Positions 17,858-26,130 are shown, numbered from the stretch's first letter. The stretch: DNA of 64,000 nucleotides from Methylocystis sp. Sn-Cys (GCF_016745395.1 NZ_JAERVJ010000009.1:99928-163927), one strand, 5' to 3'. Numbers and translations: made by a program. Notes: generated from the sequence alone by a model not told the origin.

Positions 17858-19204
17858 ATGGAAAAGCAGAAGACGATTCTGGTCACTTTCGCGGGAAGAA
17901 AGGATCGGATGAGCCTGCTGACGCGTTACGTCGACGCCGCGATCGAGCGCGGGCTGATCGACGAGTGGCATGTCTGGGACTTCACCCGCAACGCCGCCGA
18001 CGCGCGCTGGCTCCGCGAGCGCTTCCCCATCGCGCAAGTCACGCCGAGCCATACGGACGAATATTTCCTTCTGCCCGGAACGCTCTCGGTGCGGGGAAAC
18101 AATCGCAGCGTCAAATTCAGCGTTCGCGCCACAAATGACGTGCACATCGGATTGCGCCGTCGCGGCGCTTCGGGAACGAGCTATGAGATTGTCATCGGCG
18201 GATGGAACAATCGCGCAAGCGCCATTCGGCGCTTTGCGAATCCACTCGCGCTGACAGCCACACAATTGAGAAATCACGAGGAGCCGCCCGCCGTTTACGC
18301 CTCCACGCCCCAGATTCTCCCCGAGTTCGATTTTGTGGATGTCGAAATCCGTTTCGGCGCCGATGGCCTGAGAATATCCGTCGCCGGCGACGACATCCTC
18401 CGTGACGACCTGCCTGTCGCCGACGGCGAGTTCGAAGCCCTGTACCGAACCGGATTTGGCGCCAATGGCGACTGGCGTTTCGAGTGTTTCAATTTGCACG
18501 CGGCGCGTCTGTTCGTCGGCGGAAGGGCGCCTTTTTATTCGAAGGACGTGATGTTCTACACGACGGCCTATCAATATTACGCCGCCAATCGCGACCTCCA
18601 TGCGCGAGACGTCTTTCTCAAATGCGACGACGACATCGTCTATGTCGATCTCGACCGGCTCGGCGATTTCATCGATTTCCGCCGCGCCAATGACGATTAT
18701 TTCCTGATCAGCGCGAATGTCGTGAACAATGGCGTCTGCGCCCATTTCCAGCAGCAGTTCGGCGCGATCCCGCACAACGAGATGGCGCTCGAGCTTCCGC
18801 CCGGCGGGATGTGCGGATCGCTCTGGAGCAGCGGCGCCAAGGCGGAAGCGCTTCACCGGCTCTTTCTGCGCGCGCCGTCGCGCTTCACGCTCGAAGAGCC
18901 GACCGCTCTCGCGTGGAACGAAAGGGTCAGCATCAATTTCGTCGCTTTCCTCGGCCGCGATCTCGTGCATATCCCCGACATCATGTCCGACGACGAGCAT
19001 GACCTCTGCTATGGCGTGCGCAAGCGCGCCCGCAAGGAGAACAGCGTCTATTTTCCCTTCGTCGTCTCTCACTTGTCATTCTGGCGCCAGGACGCGGAAA
19101 TGAATGTCGCTGGCCTGGTGTCGGCTTACGAAAGACTCGCCGATCAAAGCCTGAGGCGCACGATCGCGGCGCCACGATCTCAGGCGGCGAAGAGCGCGGC
19201 GTAA
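17858..19204 (+). CDS. Glycosyltransferase-like protein with inserted FAMeT-type domain
   Basis: A 448-residue protein starting 26 bp after the GT41 gene, so probably in one operon. The N-terminus (ILVTFAGRKDRM, then VDAAIERGLIDEWHVWDF) and the segment KCDDDIVYVDLDRL (about 250-263) look like a nucleotide-sugar fold with an acidic metal-binding DxD-type motif. Between them, about residues 75-225, lies a different domain with HIGLRRRG, YEIVIGGWNNRAS and a C-terminal WRFECFNL strand, which resembles the farnesoic-acid O-methyltransferase-type (FAMeT) carbohydrate- or ligand-binding domain. Likely role: sugar transfer linked to the neighbouring repeat protein. The family call is tentative. Confidence 0.65.
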   Translation: MEKQKTILVTFAGRKDRMSLLTRYVDAAIERGLIDEWHVWDFTRNAADARWLRERFPIAQVTPSHTDEYFLLPGTLSVRGNNRSVKFSVRATNDVHIGLRRRGASGTSYEIVIGGWNNRASAIRRFANPLALTATQLRNHEEPPAVYASTPQILPEFDFVDVEIRFGADGLRISVAGDDILRDDLPVADGEFEALYRTGFGANGDWRFECFNLHAARLFVGGRAPFYSKDVMFYTTAYQYYAANRDLHARDVFLKCDDDIVYVDLDRLGDFIDFRRANDDYFLISANVVNNGVCAHFQQQFGAIPHNEMALELPPGGMCGSLWSSGAKAEALHRLFLRAPSRFTLEEPTALAWNERVSINFVAFLGRDLVHIPDIMSDDEHDLCYGVRKRARKENSVYFPFVVSHLSFWRQDAEMNVAGLVSAYERLADQSLRRTIAAPRSQAAKSAA

Positions 19205-19333
19205 CACCCCTTAGGAGCGCCGGCGCGTCTCACAGACGCGCGGCGTTTCGCCGCACATCGGCGCCATTTGCGCTTGCTTGACCGCCTTCCTGTCCGTCTC
19301 TAGCCTTCAGTCCTGAAACCAAAGGCGGCGGCG

Positions 19334-19726
19334 GTGGATCCTCTGAAGCGACAGAGCGGCTTTGCGCGCATGTTGGCGACTCTTGTCGCTGGCCTGCTGC
19401 TCTTGCAGCTTGCTTTCGCGGGCGCGCCTGCGTTCGCGGCCTCAGGTTCCAGCGTTATCTGCTCGACGCAAGACGCCGCAAGCGGGAACGGACAGCCCGC
19501 CGTTCCTCATGGCGGTCATCACCACGGCCTGTGTTGCATCCTGCATTGCGGGTCGCTGGACGCGCCGCCGCCGAAGCCATACGCTTCGATCAGGGTTCCA
19601 ATTTCTCCCGCGACGTCAGTTGACTCTCCGCCAACGAGATCAGCGCCGGAGCGTCGCCTGGAGCCAAAGAGAGCGCCGCAGTCTCCGCGCGCGCCGCCGG
19701 CCCAAGCGCATGCGGTTTCCGCCTGA
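19334..19726 (+). CDS. DUF2946-type His/Cys-rich exported protein
   Basis: A 130-residue protein with a hydrophobic N-terminus (about 13-35) that serves as signal peptide or anchor, followed by HGGHHHGLCCILHCG, a His/Cys cluster typical of DUF2946-type proteins and suited to binding copper or another soft metal. The C-terminus is Pro/Arg-rich and low complexity. Start is GTG at 19334; ATG 19370 is an alternative. It precedes the pmoC-like gene by about 200 bp on the same strand, a sensible place for a copper-handling protein in a methanotroph. Confidence 0.65.
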   Translation: MDPLKRQSGFARMLATLVAGLLLLQLAFAGAPAFAASGSSVICSTQDAASGNGQPAVPHGGHHHGLCCILHCGSLDAPPPKPYASIRVPISPATSVDSPPTRSAPERRLEPKRAPQSPRAPPAQAHAVSA

Positions 19727-19929
19727 GATCGTCTCGTAGCGGCTTCTCCCGGCCGCTTGGGAGAGATGATCCGGATCGGCGAGAACAACCGCGCCGCGCC
19801 ACGCCAATTAACGCTCCTCCTCTTTTTCAGAACGCTCAGCGAAGCGGCTTTTTCCCGGGCCGCTTCGCCCCGATAGCACGCGCGCGGAGACCCCCTTCGC
19901 GCGCCCCATAGACATTTTCGGAGAAAAAA

Positions 19930-20703
19930 ATGAGCACCATCAACACGCACGCCGCAGGCGCCGCAGAGCGCGCCGAGCGGATCGTCGATACGAAGCCGCT
20001 TCTTTTCGGCGTTCTGGCTCTGACCCTTTTCGTCGCCGCGTTGCGCCTCTTCGAACAGGCTTTCGGCTGGACCGTCGGACTGGATTCATTCGCTCCAGAA
20101 TTCGAGCTTTACTGGATCAATCTCCTCAAGGCCGCCGTCGTCCTCTCTATCGCCAGCGTCGCGCTCCTCGCGGGCTTGCTATGGCGCACGCGCGATCGCG
20201 AGCTCGAGAAGCTCTCGCCCGCGCGCGAAACGCGGCGGCTTCTTTATCTCGTGCAATGGCTGGTCGTCTTTGCGCTAGCTCTGTTTTGGGGCCTGAGCTT
20301 CTTCTCCGAGCAGACTGCCGTCTGGCACATGACAGCGGTCCGCGACACGGATTTCACCCCGAGCAATATCATCACCTTCTATATTTCATATCCGCTGTTC
20401 TCGATCATCGGGGTCGGCGCGTTCTTTTACGCGAAGACGCGCCTACCCTTTTTTGCCCAGGGCTACTCGCTCGCCTTCCTCGTGCTGGTTGGCGGGGTCT
20501 TCATGACGATCCCGAACGTCGGGTTCAATGAATGGGGCCACACCTCCTGGGCGATGGACGAGGGATTCGCGGGCCCTCTGCATTGGGGCTTCGTCTTTTT
20601 CGGGTGGATGTCGCTCGCCGTCTTCGGCGTGACTCTGCAGATCCTCGGACGGCTCCGTCAGCTCCTCGGAAATGAGGGTGTCGACGCTCTGCTCCGGCGC
20701 TGA
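19930..20703 (+). CDS. pmoC: Orphan PmoC/AmoC-type monooxygenase subunit C paralogue
   Basis: A 257-residue polytopic membrane protein colinear with PmoC of alphaproteobacterial methanotrophs: FGWTVGLDSFAPEF, the WHMTAVRDTDFTPS block, GAFFYAKTRLPFFAQGYSL, and NEWGHTSWAMDE followed by PLHWGFVFFGW. No pmoA or pmoB is adjacent. The copper-site pattern D-x3-H-x12-H expected in helix 4/5 reads T129, H133 and N146, so two of three ligands are lost. The second site, N200, H204 and H218, is intact. A GGAG ribosome binding site precedes ATG 19930. It may be a structural or regulatory paralogue, or an enzyme using only the second site; the sequence alone cannot decide. Family membership itself is clear. 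Confidence 0.9.
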   Translation: MSTINTHAAGAAERAERIVDTKPLLFGVLALTLFVAALRLFEQAFGWTVGLDSFAPEFELYWINLLKAAVVLSIASVALLAGLLWRTRDRELEKLSPARETRRLLYLVQWLVVFALALFWGLSFFSEQTAVWHMTAVRDTDFTPSNIITFYISYPLFSIIGVGAFFYAKTRLPFFAQGYSLAFLVLVGGVFMTIPNVGFNEWGHTSWAMDEGFAGPLHWGFVFFGWMSLAVFGVTLQILGRLRQLLGNEGVDALLRR

Positions 20704-20827
20704 TCGACAATGCGCGCTTGAACCCGGCGCGCATTGTCCCGGCCGGTGCCCCGTCCCCTCCCTCGACGGGCGCCGGCCGCCAAAGCGCGCTCAGCTTTGG
20801 CGACAATCCTTCCCCGGCGGATGACGA

Positions 20828-21166
20828 TCACGCCGGCGCACGCGCCGCCTTGACGGGGCCGACGTCGACCTGAATCTCGTCGCCTTCCACGCGCAGCTCG
20901 TAGGGATGCAGCGTGTTGCGCACGAGATGCGTCACGCATTTGCCGCTGGCGCCGTCGAATCCCCACTGGTGGTGCGGGCAGGACACCGTCTGCCCGTTGA
21001 AGGTCGCCTCGCTCAGCGGCATGTCCGCATGCGGGCAGCGCCCGCGATACGCCTTGAGCTCGCCACCCATTGGCCAAACCAGGAGCACGCTTTTGCGGCC
21101 GGCCTGGAAGAGGCCCATGCCCCCCTCGCTTACGGCGCTTGTCTGACAGATGAAGGTGAAGGCCAT
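20828..21166 (-). CDS. Rieske [2Fe-2S] ferredoxin
   Basis: A 112-residue soluble Rieske protein. The cluster ligands are C44 and H46 (CPH) and C63 and H66 (CPHH), spaced by 16 residues as in Rieske ferredoxins of the toluene-monooxygenase and dioxygenase type. Such proteins pass electrons from a reductase to an oxygenase. Start at 21166 is preferred because a GGGAGG ribosome binding site lies just upstream and homology begins there. It converges on the orphan pmoC gene; a functional link with PmoC is possible but not shown. Confidence 0.85.
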   Translation of the reverse strand: MAFTFICQTSAVSEGGMGLFQAGRKSVLLVWPMGGELKAYRGRCPHADMPLSEATFNGQTVSCPHHQWGFDGASGKCVTHLVRNTLHPYELRVEGDEIQVDVGPVKAARAPA

Positions 21167-21275
21167 CGGGGTCGCCTCCCAAAAAAGGAACGTCTGGCCG
21201 CCGACTCGCAAGTTGCGGACCAAGCGCTAGCGGCAGCTCCTTAAAAGACTTGCGTTCGTGGAAGCGCGCCAACTC

Positions 21276-21442
21276 ATAACGAGATCCGCCTGATTGGTTC
21301 GGTGTCATTCCCGACGCTCGCAAAGCGAGCGATCGGGAATCCAGAGCAAAACAAACGCTTTGCGGCTCTGGATTCCCGGTCGGGCTTTCAGCCCGCCGGG
21401 AATGACACGCCCCAAAGCGAGCTATTCAAACGGAAATGGTAT
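21276..21442. repeat. MITE-like palindromic element, copy 1
   Basis: A 167-bp element with imperfect terminal inverted repeats: left end ATAACGAGATCCGCCTGATT, right end (complement) ATACCATTTCCGTTTGAATA. The interior holds nested palindromes built from TCATTCCCG and CGGGAATC blocks. Close relatives occur at 23293-23454, 25919-26130 and 39329-39582. It lies between the Rieske gene and the MFS gene. Confidence 0.65.
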
Positions 21443-21447
21443 CCCCC

Positions 21448-22857
21448 TCAAGCCAGTTCCGTCTGCGCATGACTGACGCTTGCGCCATCGGACTTGCGCA
21501 ATCGCCAGAAAGAGAGAGACGAGAGGACGGTGAGCGCGCCGAGAGTCAGATAGGCGCCGTGGAGGGCGGCAATGACGGCGTGTGGATTCGACTGTGGCGC
21601 CGCGCCCAGAAATGCGGCCGCCACCAGAGACCCGATCGCAAGACCGAAGCTCATCGATATTTGCTGGAAAGAGCTCGCAATGGTGGCGGCCATGCTCGAC
21701 TCCGCCGGCTCGACATCCGCATAGGCGAGGCTGTTCATGCTCGTGAACTGAAGCGAGTTGAAGAAGCCGAGAAGGAAACCGATGGCGACGACGGCCGCGA
21801 TCGGCGTGCGTTCGGTCACCAGAGAATACAGGCAGATCGCGACGCCGATCATCACAGTGTTGCTGACGAGGACAGTGCGGTAGCCAAAACGCGCGAGTAT
21901 GGGCGCGGAGATGAATTTCATGCCCATGGCGGCGGCCGCCGTCGGCATCATCAGCATGCCCGACTCCCACGCCGGAAGCCCAAGGCCCACCTGAAACAGC
22001 AAGGGAGTCAAAAAGGGCAAGCCGCCCACGCCGAGCCTTGTGAGGAAGCCGCCGCCGACCGAAACCCGGAAGGTCCGCTTTTTGAACAAGGCAAGATCGA
22101 GCAGCGGAAAAGCAGCTCGGCGCGCATGCGCCCAATAGGCGAGAAGCAGCGCCATCGCGACGGCGAAAAGCGCGACGCCCAGCTCGGGGCGGATTTGATG
22201 TTCTCCGAATATTTCGAGAAGCCAGGAAAGAAGCGCCATGCCTGATCCAAAGAAGACAAGGCCCAGCCAGTCGAAAGGACGCTCACTCTCTCCCCGGTAA
22301 TCGGGCATGTAGCGATGGACCAGCCACTGCGCGACGATGCCAATCGGGACATTCACGAAGAAGATTTCGCGCCAGGAAAGCCAATGCACGATGAGGCCGC
22401 CGACCGTCGGGCCGAGAAGCGGCCCGATAAGCGCCGGTATGATGACGAAATTCATCGCCGTCAGCAGTTCCGCCTTTTCGAAGGTCCTGATGACGGTCAA
22501 TCTTCCGACCGGCGTCATCAAAGCCGCGCCGGCGCCCTGGAGTATTCGGGCGACAACCATTTGCCCCGCGTTTTGGGATAATCCGCACAGGATCGACGAG
22601 AGCGTGAAAACGGCGATCGCGGCGGCGAAAACCTTTCTGGTTCCGTAGCGATCAGCGATCCATCCGCTTACGGGGATGCCCACGGCCAGGCTCAAAACAT
22701 AGCTCGCCGCGATCGCTTTCAAGCTCAGCGGCGTGACCTGTAAGCTTTCGGCCATCGCCGGGACGGCTGTATTGACGATCGTCGCGTCGAGCTGCTCCAT
22801 AAAAAGGGCGGTCGCCACCACCCAGGGCAGGAAGCGCTTGATTGTAAGCTCGTCCAT
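21448..22857 (-). CDS. MFS multidrug efflux transporter, DHA2 (EmrB/QacA) family
   Basis: A 469-residue inner membrane protein with about 14 hydrophobic segments. Motifs typical of drug:proton antiporters are present: LDATIVNTAVPAM in helix 1, the loop 2-3 motif GWIADRYGTRKVF, and the motif-C-like GPLLGPTVGGLI in helix 5. No adjacent membrane-fusion (EmrA) gene is visible. ATG 22857 is chosen because GGGAGG precedes it; a TTG six codons upstream is weaker. Substrate is unknown. Confidence 0.88.
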   Translation of the reverse strand: MDELTIKRFLPWVVATALFMEQLDATIVNTAVPAMAESLQVTPLSLKAIAASYVLSLAVGIPVSGWIADRYGTRKVFAAAIAVFTLSSILCGLSQNAGQMVVARILQGAGAALMTPVGRLTVIRTFEKAELLTAMNFVIIPALIGPLLGPTVGGLIVHWLSWREIFFVNVPIGIVAQWLVHRYMPDYRGESERPFDWLGLVFFGSGMALLSWLLEIFGEHQIRPELGVALFAVAMALLLAYWAHARRAAFPLLDLALFKKRTFRVSVGGGFLTRLGVGGLPFLTPLLFQVGLGLPAWESGMLMMPTAAAAMGMKFISAPILARFGYRTVLVSNTVMIGVAICLYSLVTERTPIAAVVAIGFLLGFFNSLQFTSMNSLAYADVEPAESSMAATIASSFQQISMSFGLAIGSLVAAAFLGAAPQSNPHAVIAALHGAYLTLGALTVLSSLSFWRLRKSDGASVSHAQTELA

Positions 22858-22984
22858 CAAGCCTCCCGATCGCAAATCACGCAGAACTTCGCCTTCGCCG
22901 CTTCTAGACGGGCGCCCTGCGCCAACGCAACGCGGGTCCGCTCAGCGCGCCCTCGCAAATTTTTTGTCGTCTCAGGCGAACTTC

Positions 22985-23278
22985 TCAGCGTTCAAAAGAT
23001 TGATTCCATGCAACGCCTTCGGGGGTTGCGATCGAGCGCACGGAAAGCTCCGAGGCCTCCCTCGAGGGGGAGACCCAACGACGACCAGCTCGACCTGGCG
23101 GCTGACTTGTGAGCTTCAGGCAGCCGCCACATTCTTGTCTGCTAGCAGTTGCTGCGGCTCGGCGAAGAATAATCGCCGGGCCGTCGCCGTTTTCGTCCTC
23201 TCTCGCCTCCCACTCCAGCGCCAGATACAGCAGCACGGCCGCCGTGTGCGTGCGAGAATATTCCCTCAGCCGCGGCAA
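22985..23278 (-). CDS. Doubtful small hypothetical protein
   Basis: A 97-residue frame starting MPRLREYSRTHTAAVLLYLA with a short amphipathic, acidic middle (EWEAREDENGDG) and a Cys pair (ECGGC). It has no recognised family and no clear ribosome binding site. It could be a gene remnant, since it sits in a repeat-rich stretch. Confidence 0.25.
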   Translation of the reverse strand: MPRLREYSRTHTAAVLLYLALEWEAREDENGDGPAIILRRAAATASRQECGGCLKLTSQPPGRAGRRWVSPSREASELSVRSIATPEGVAWNQSFER

Positions 23279-23292
23279 TCTCTCGGCCGATA

Positions 23293-23454
23293 ATACGAAA
23301 TCCGCTTGATTGGTTCGGTGTATTCCCGACGCTCGCGCAGCGAGTGATCGGGAATCCAGAGCAAAACCTGCGCTTTTGTGGCTCCGGATTCCAGATGGCC
23401 CTCGGTCCGTCGGGAATGAAGCGTCAATGCGAGCTATTCAAACGGAAACGGTAT
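23293..23454. repeat. MITE-like palindromic element, copy 2
   Basis: A 162-bp relative of the element at 21276, with left end ATACGAAATCCGCTTGATTG and right end (complement) ATACCGTTTCCGTTTGAATA. The interior hairpin arms have diverged. Confidence 0.6.
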
Positions 23455-23458
23455 AAGA

Positions 23459-23533
23459 ATGCGCTCCTGCTTTTTGACTCTGCGCGCTTTCTCATCGCTC
23501 GCGCGATTCCATCCGGGCGGAAAGCGCGCTAGG
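23459..23533. repeat. 75-bp palindromic repeat, copy A
   Basis: GCGCGCTTTCTCATCGCTCG, a short loop, then GCGGAAAGCGCGCTAG. Nearly the same sequence occurs at 42379-42453. It is a hairpin-forming intergenic repeat. Confidence 0.55.
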
Positions 23534-23666
23534 GAACAATCAAAAAGCCGGCAGGTTGATGAGGTCTCATTTACTCCCTCCCAACTCGAGCGCCTGGCCT
23601 AAAACCGGGCGCTTCTTTGTGCCTGTCAAAAAAGAGCGCGCCTCGTTGATAAGGAGCGCGATAGAC

Positions 23667-23975
23667 ATGCCTTTTACCCCGTTCGGTTTCATGACGAAGC
23701 GGCTCGATGACCGCCCTTCATGCCTTGGGCGCCTCGCTGTCGCTGCGACTCTGCTCGTGGCGCCGCCGTCGACGGCAGCCTCACAAAAGCGCAGTCGCGG
23801 CGCCGGCGATCACGTGACGATGTGCGCCTATGAGGCGCAAAAATCGGTGGCTCGACGGCACGGTCTTTCGGGCCAACGCAGCGATTCTTTGGCGCTGCGG
23901 ATTTATGCGAATCCGGACATGGCCCGGGAAGCAGATAACGCCTTCGACGCCTGCGTGAGACATCAGAGCCGATAG
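23667..23975 (+). CDS. Small secreted hypothetical protein
   Basis: A 102-residue protein with a possible signal peptide (LGRLAVAATLLVAPPSTAA, about 21-39) and a mature part containing two Cys (TMCAYEAQKS and DACVRHQ) that could form a disulfide. AAGGAG at 23651-23656 is a good ribosome binding site for ATG 23667. Family not recognised. A periplasmic location is inferred. Confidence 0.55.
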   Translation: MPFTPFGFMTKRLDDRPSCLGRLAVAATLLVAPPSTAASQKRSRGAGDHVTMCAYEAQKSVARRHGLSGQRSDSLALRIYANPDMAREADNAFDACVRHQSR

Positions 23976-24110
23976 GCTCGCGGCGCCATTTTGCGGGTCG
24001 GAGACCGTCTCCGTCGAGCGACCGCCTCGACCGGCGCCTCGATCCTTGCCTTATTTTTGCTTCAGCCGATTGGTTGAATTTAATACATTCGTTTGAAATG
24101 GACGTTCGCC

Positions 24111-24341
24111 ATGTCTGAAAGCCTTGTCCCTAAAATGGCCGCCCTGTTCCGCGCCGCTTTTGCCAATGCTGCTCCCGGCCTGATTGCAGCGCTTCTGTTT
24201 TACTGGACGCCGAGCGTGCAAACGCCCGACCCCCGGCAGGCGGCCCGAGCCGAAAGAAGCGAGGCGATCAGCGTCGGCGGCGCCTCCAAGGCCGGCCCAG
24301 TCGGTCACGCGGGAGTCGCCTCGGAGGTCCCGCCTCGTTGA
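24111..24341 (+). CDS. Possible small membrane protein
   Basis: A 76-residue frame with one hydrophobic segment (about 10-30, ANAAPGLIAALLFYW) and a low-complexity Ala/Arg/Glu tail. No family recognised and no strong ribosome binding site, so it may not be a gene. Confidence 0.3.
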   Translation: MSESLVPKMAALFRAAFANAAPGLIAALLFYWTPSVQTPDPRQAARAERSEAISVGGASKAGPVGHAGVASEVPPR

Positions 24342-24389
24342 GTTACCTGGTCAGCATCCGATTTTGGCGGGCCGCTCGACGCACCGATT

Positions 24390-25547
24390 TCACCCGATGA
24401 TCGCGTGTGGCGTAAAGCGCGCGCGATTGGAGGTGATGAGCGCCTTATCCTCGCGGATGCCAAGACCCGCCGGCGCATCGCCGACGAGCCAGCAGCCAAG
24501 GACGGGACGCCGGCCGTCGAATGCCGGCAGGGGACAAAACGCCTGGCGGACATATCCTTCCCGGCCATAGCCGTCCGTCTCGCCCCGGGCGATGCAGACG
24601 CCGTCTACGAGTTCGATGTCGGCCCCCTCGCGCGAATAGATCGGCTTGCGCGCATATTTCACGCCGAGCTTTTCCGCTTGCGGGTCGTCCTCGAAATAAC
24701 AGGGCAAGAGATTCTTGTGTCCCGGCGCCATATCCCAGAGCAGCGCCAGCGCGCCCTTGTTCGATAGGATCATCCTCCAGGGCGGCTCGACGAGGCGCGT
24801 CAGCCCGACGGCTGAGGATTTGCCAAAAGAGTCGGCAAACATCCATTCCCAGGGATAGAGCTTGAAGAGAAACTCGATCCTGCGCCAGTCTGGATCGATG
24901 AACTCATCGTGTTTCAACCCTATTCCACTCATGTCGAGAAGCTTCGTCACGAGCCCCGCCTCGCGCGCGCATTCGGCGAGATAGGCTGTCGTTCCTGCAT
25001 CTTCGGCGTTTTTTGACATACAGCAGAGATGCAGCAAGCGGCTCGGCGCGATCTCTCCGATACGCGCGACGAGCTTCTCGTGCAGCGAGTTGAACTGGTC
25101 GGCGTCTTGCGGCAGCTCGCCCCGCGCGATTTGGGATTGAAGCCAATGCCATTGCACGACCGAGGATTCATAGAGGTTCGTCGGCGTGTCGGCGTTGAAT
25201 TCGAGGAGCTTGGGTTCGCTTTTGCCATCGTAGACGAAATCGAAGCGGCCGTAGAGCGAGGGGTCGCGCCGCCTCCAGCTTGCGCGTATTACGTCGAAGG
25301 CGCATTCTGGAATCCTCAATCGTCGCATCAGATGGTCATGTTCGACGACGTTTTGGACGAGCGAAAGGCAAAGCGCATTCAGCTCGGCCGTCGCCGCCTC
25401 GAGCCTGTCCTCTATCTCCGCCAGTGAGAAGACGTAGCGCGCGCTTTCCTCCCAATAGGGCTCGCCATCCGCATAGGCGTAGTCGAAGCCTATCTTTTTC
25501 GCCTCGGCCTCGAAGTTTGGACGCGGCGAAGAAGCCTCGCGCTTCAT
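24390..25547 (-). CDS. Glutathionylspermidine synthase-like ATP-grasp protein (YgiC/YjfC type)
   Basis: A protein of about 385 residues with the preATP-grasp and ATP-grasp layout of the glutathionylspermidine synthase family: WEESARYVFSL near residue 35, FDFVYDG and LEFNADTPTNLYE (about 100-130), LYPWEWMFAD, and a KPIYSREGADI segment (about 300) in the nucleotide-binding lobe. YgiC-type members lack the amidase half of E. coli Gss and their substrate is not established. It starts at the TGATG overlap with the upstream small membrane protein gene, so translation is coupled. Confidence 0.85.
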   Translation of the reverse strand: MKREASSPRPNFEAEAKKIGFDYAYADGEPYWEESARYVFSLAEIEDRLEAATAELNALCLSLVQNVVEHDHLMRRLRIPECAFDVIRASWRRRDPSLYGRFDFVYDGKSEPKLLEFNADTPTNLYESSVVQWHWLQSQIARGELPQDADQFNSLHEKLVARIGEIAPSRLLHLCCMSKNAEDAGTTAYLAECAREAGLVTKLLDMSGIGLKHDEFIDPDWRRIEFLFKLYPWEWMFADSFGKSSAVGLTRLVEPPWRMILSNKGALALLWDMAPGHKNLLPCYFEDDPQAEKLGVKYARKPIYSREGADIELVDGVCIARGETDGYGREGYVRQAFCPLPAFDGRRPVLGCWLVGDAPAGLGIREDKALITSNRARFTPHAIIG

Positions 25548-25915
25548 CAACCGCCTCCGCCGCCATGGCCGGCGCCCACCGCCCCGAAGCCGCCGAATCT
25601 CGCAGCGCCCCCGCCGCCGCCACCACTACCACCGCCACCTCCGGAACCCGATGAGTCGGAGGAGCAGGCGGTCTCCGTGGCTGAGTCCGTTGCGTTCCCC
25701 GGAGAGCATCTGGCTTGTTCGATCCACTGAACGAAAAGAAGCACCGCGAATCCCACCGCGAGAGGCACATAGATGGCGAGGTTGGCGAGGAAGAGCGCGC
25801 GCCGCTGCTCTTCCTCGGTCGGCACCGGCGCTCCGGCAAAGCCTTCTCGCGCGTGGAAGATGATGGGCGGCGGATTGTGGCCGCGCTTGCCGGGGGTTTC
25901 GCCCGCATTGGTCAT
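25547..25915 (-). CDS. Small membrane protein with Gly-rich tail
   Basis: A 122-residue protein with a cytoplasmic N-terminus, one transmembrane helix (about 42-62, LANLAIYVPLAVGFAVLLFV), two Cys, and a C-terminal tail made almost entirely of Gly, Ser and Ala. Its stop overlaps the start of the glutathionylspermidine synthase-like gene (TGATG). Proteins with Gly/Ser-rich tails (YgiB type) are known neighbours of YgiC, but sequence similarity to YgiB is not evident to me. The MITE-like element begins 4 bp upstream of the ATG, so the promoter may lie in the element. Confidence 0.65.
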   Translation of the reverse strand: MTNAGETPGKRGHNPPPIIFHAREGFAGAPVPTEEEQRRALFLANLAIYVPLAVGFAVLLFVQWIEQARCSPGNATDSATETACSSDSSGSGGGGGSGGGGGGAARFGGFGAVGAGHGGGGG

Positions 25916-25918
25916 CTT

Positions 25919-26130
25919 ATACGAGATCCGCTCGATTGGTTCGGCGCCATTTCCGCCGCTCGCGCCGCTTGGACACGGGCAATCACCGCCGACGATGCAA
26001 TCCAGGCCCGCATCGCTGTTCTGGATTGCTTCGCTTCGCTCGCAATGACGGGCTCTGTGCAAAACCGCGCTCTTGTGGCTCTGGATTCCCTGCCGGGCTT
26101 TCAGCGCGCCGGGAATGCACTCGGACGCTT
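25919..26130. repeat. MITE-like element, copy 3, with partial REP sequence
   Basis: Left end ATACGAGATCCGCTCGATTG matches the other copies. The interior contains CAATCCAG and CTCGCAATGACGG blocks of the REP family at about 25999-26050. No matching right terminal repeat was found, so this copy is probably truncated or rearranged. Confidence 0.5.

Larger units (their letters stand above)
22858..23666. other. Gene-poor stretch with repeats
   Basis: About 800 bp with little coding signal. It contains a doubtful 97-codon minus-strand frame (22985-23278), the second MITE-like element (23293-23454) and a second type of repeat (23459-23533). Otherwise nothing was recognised. Confidence 0.4.
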
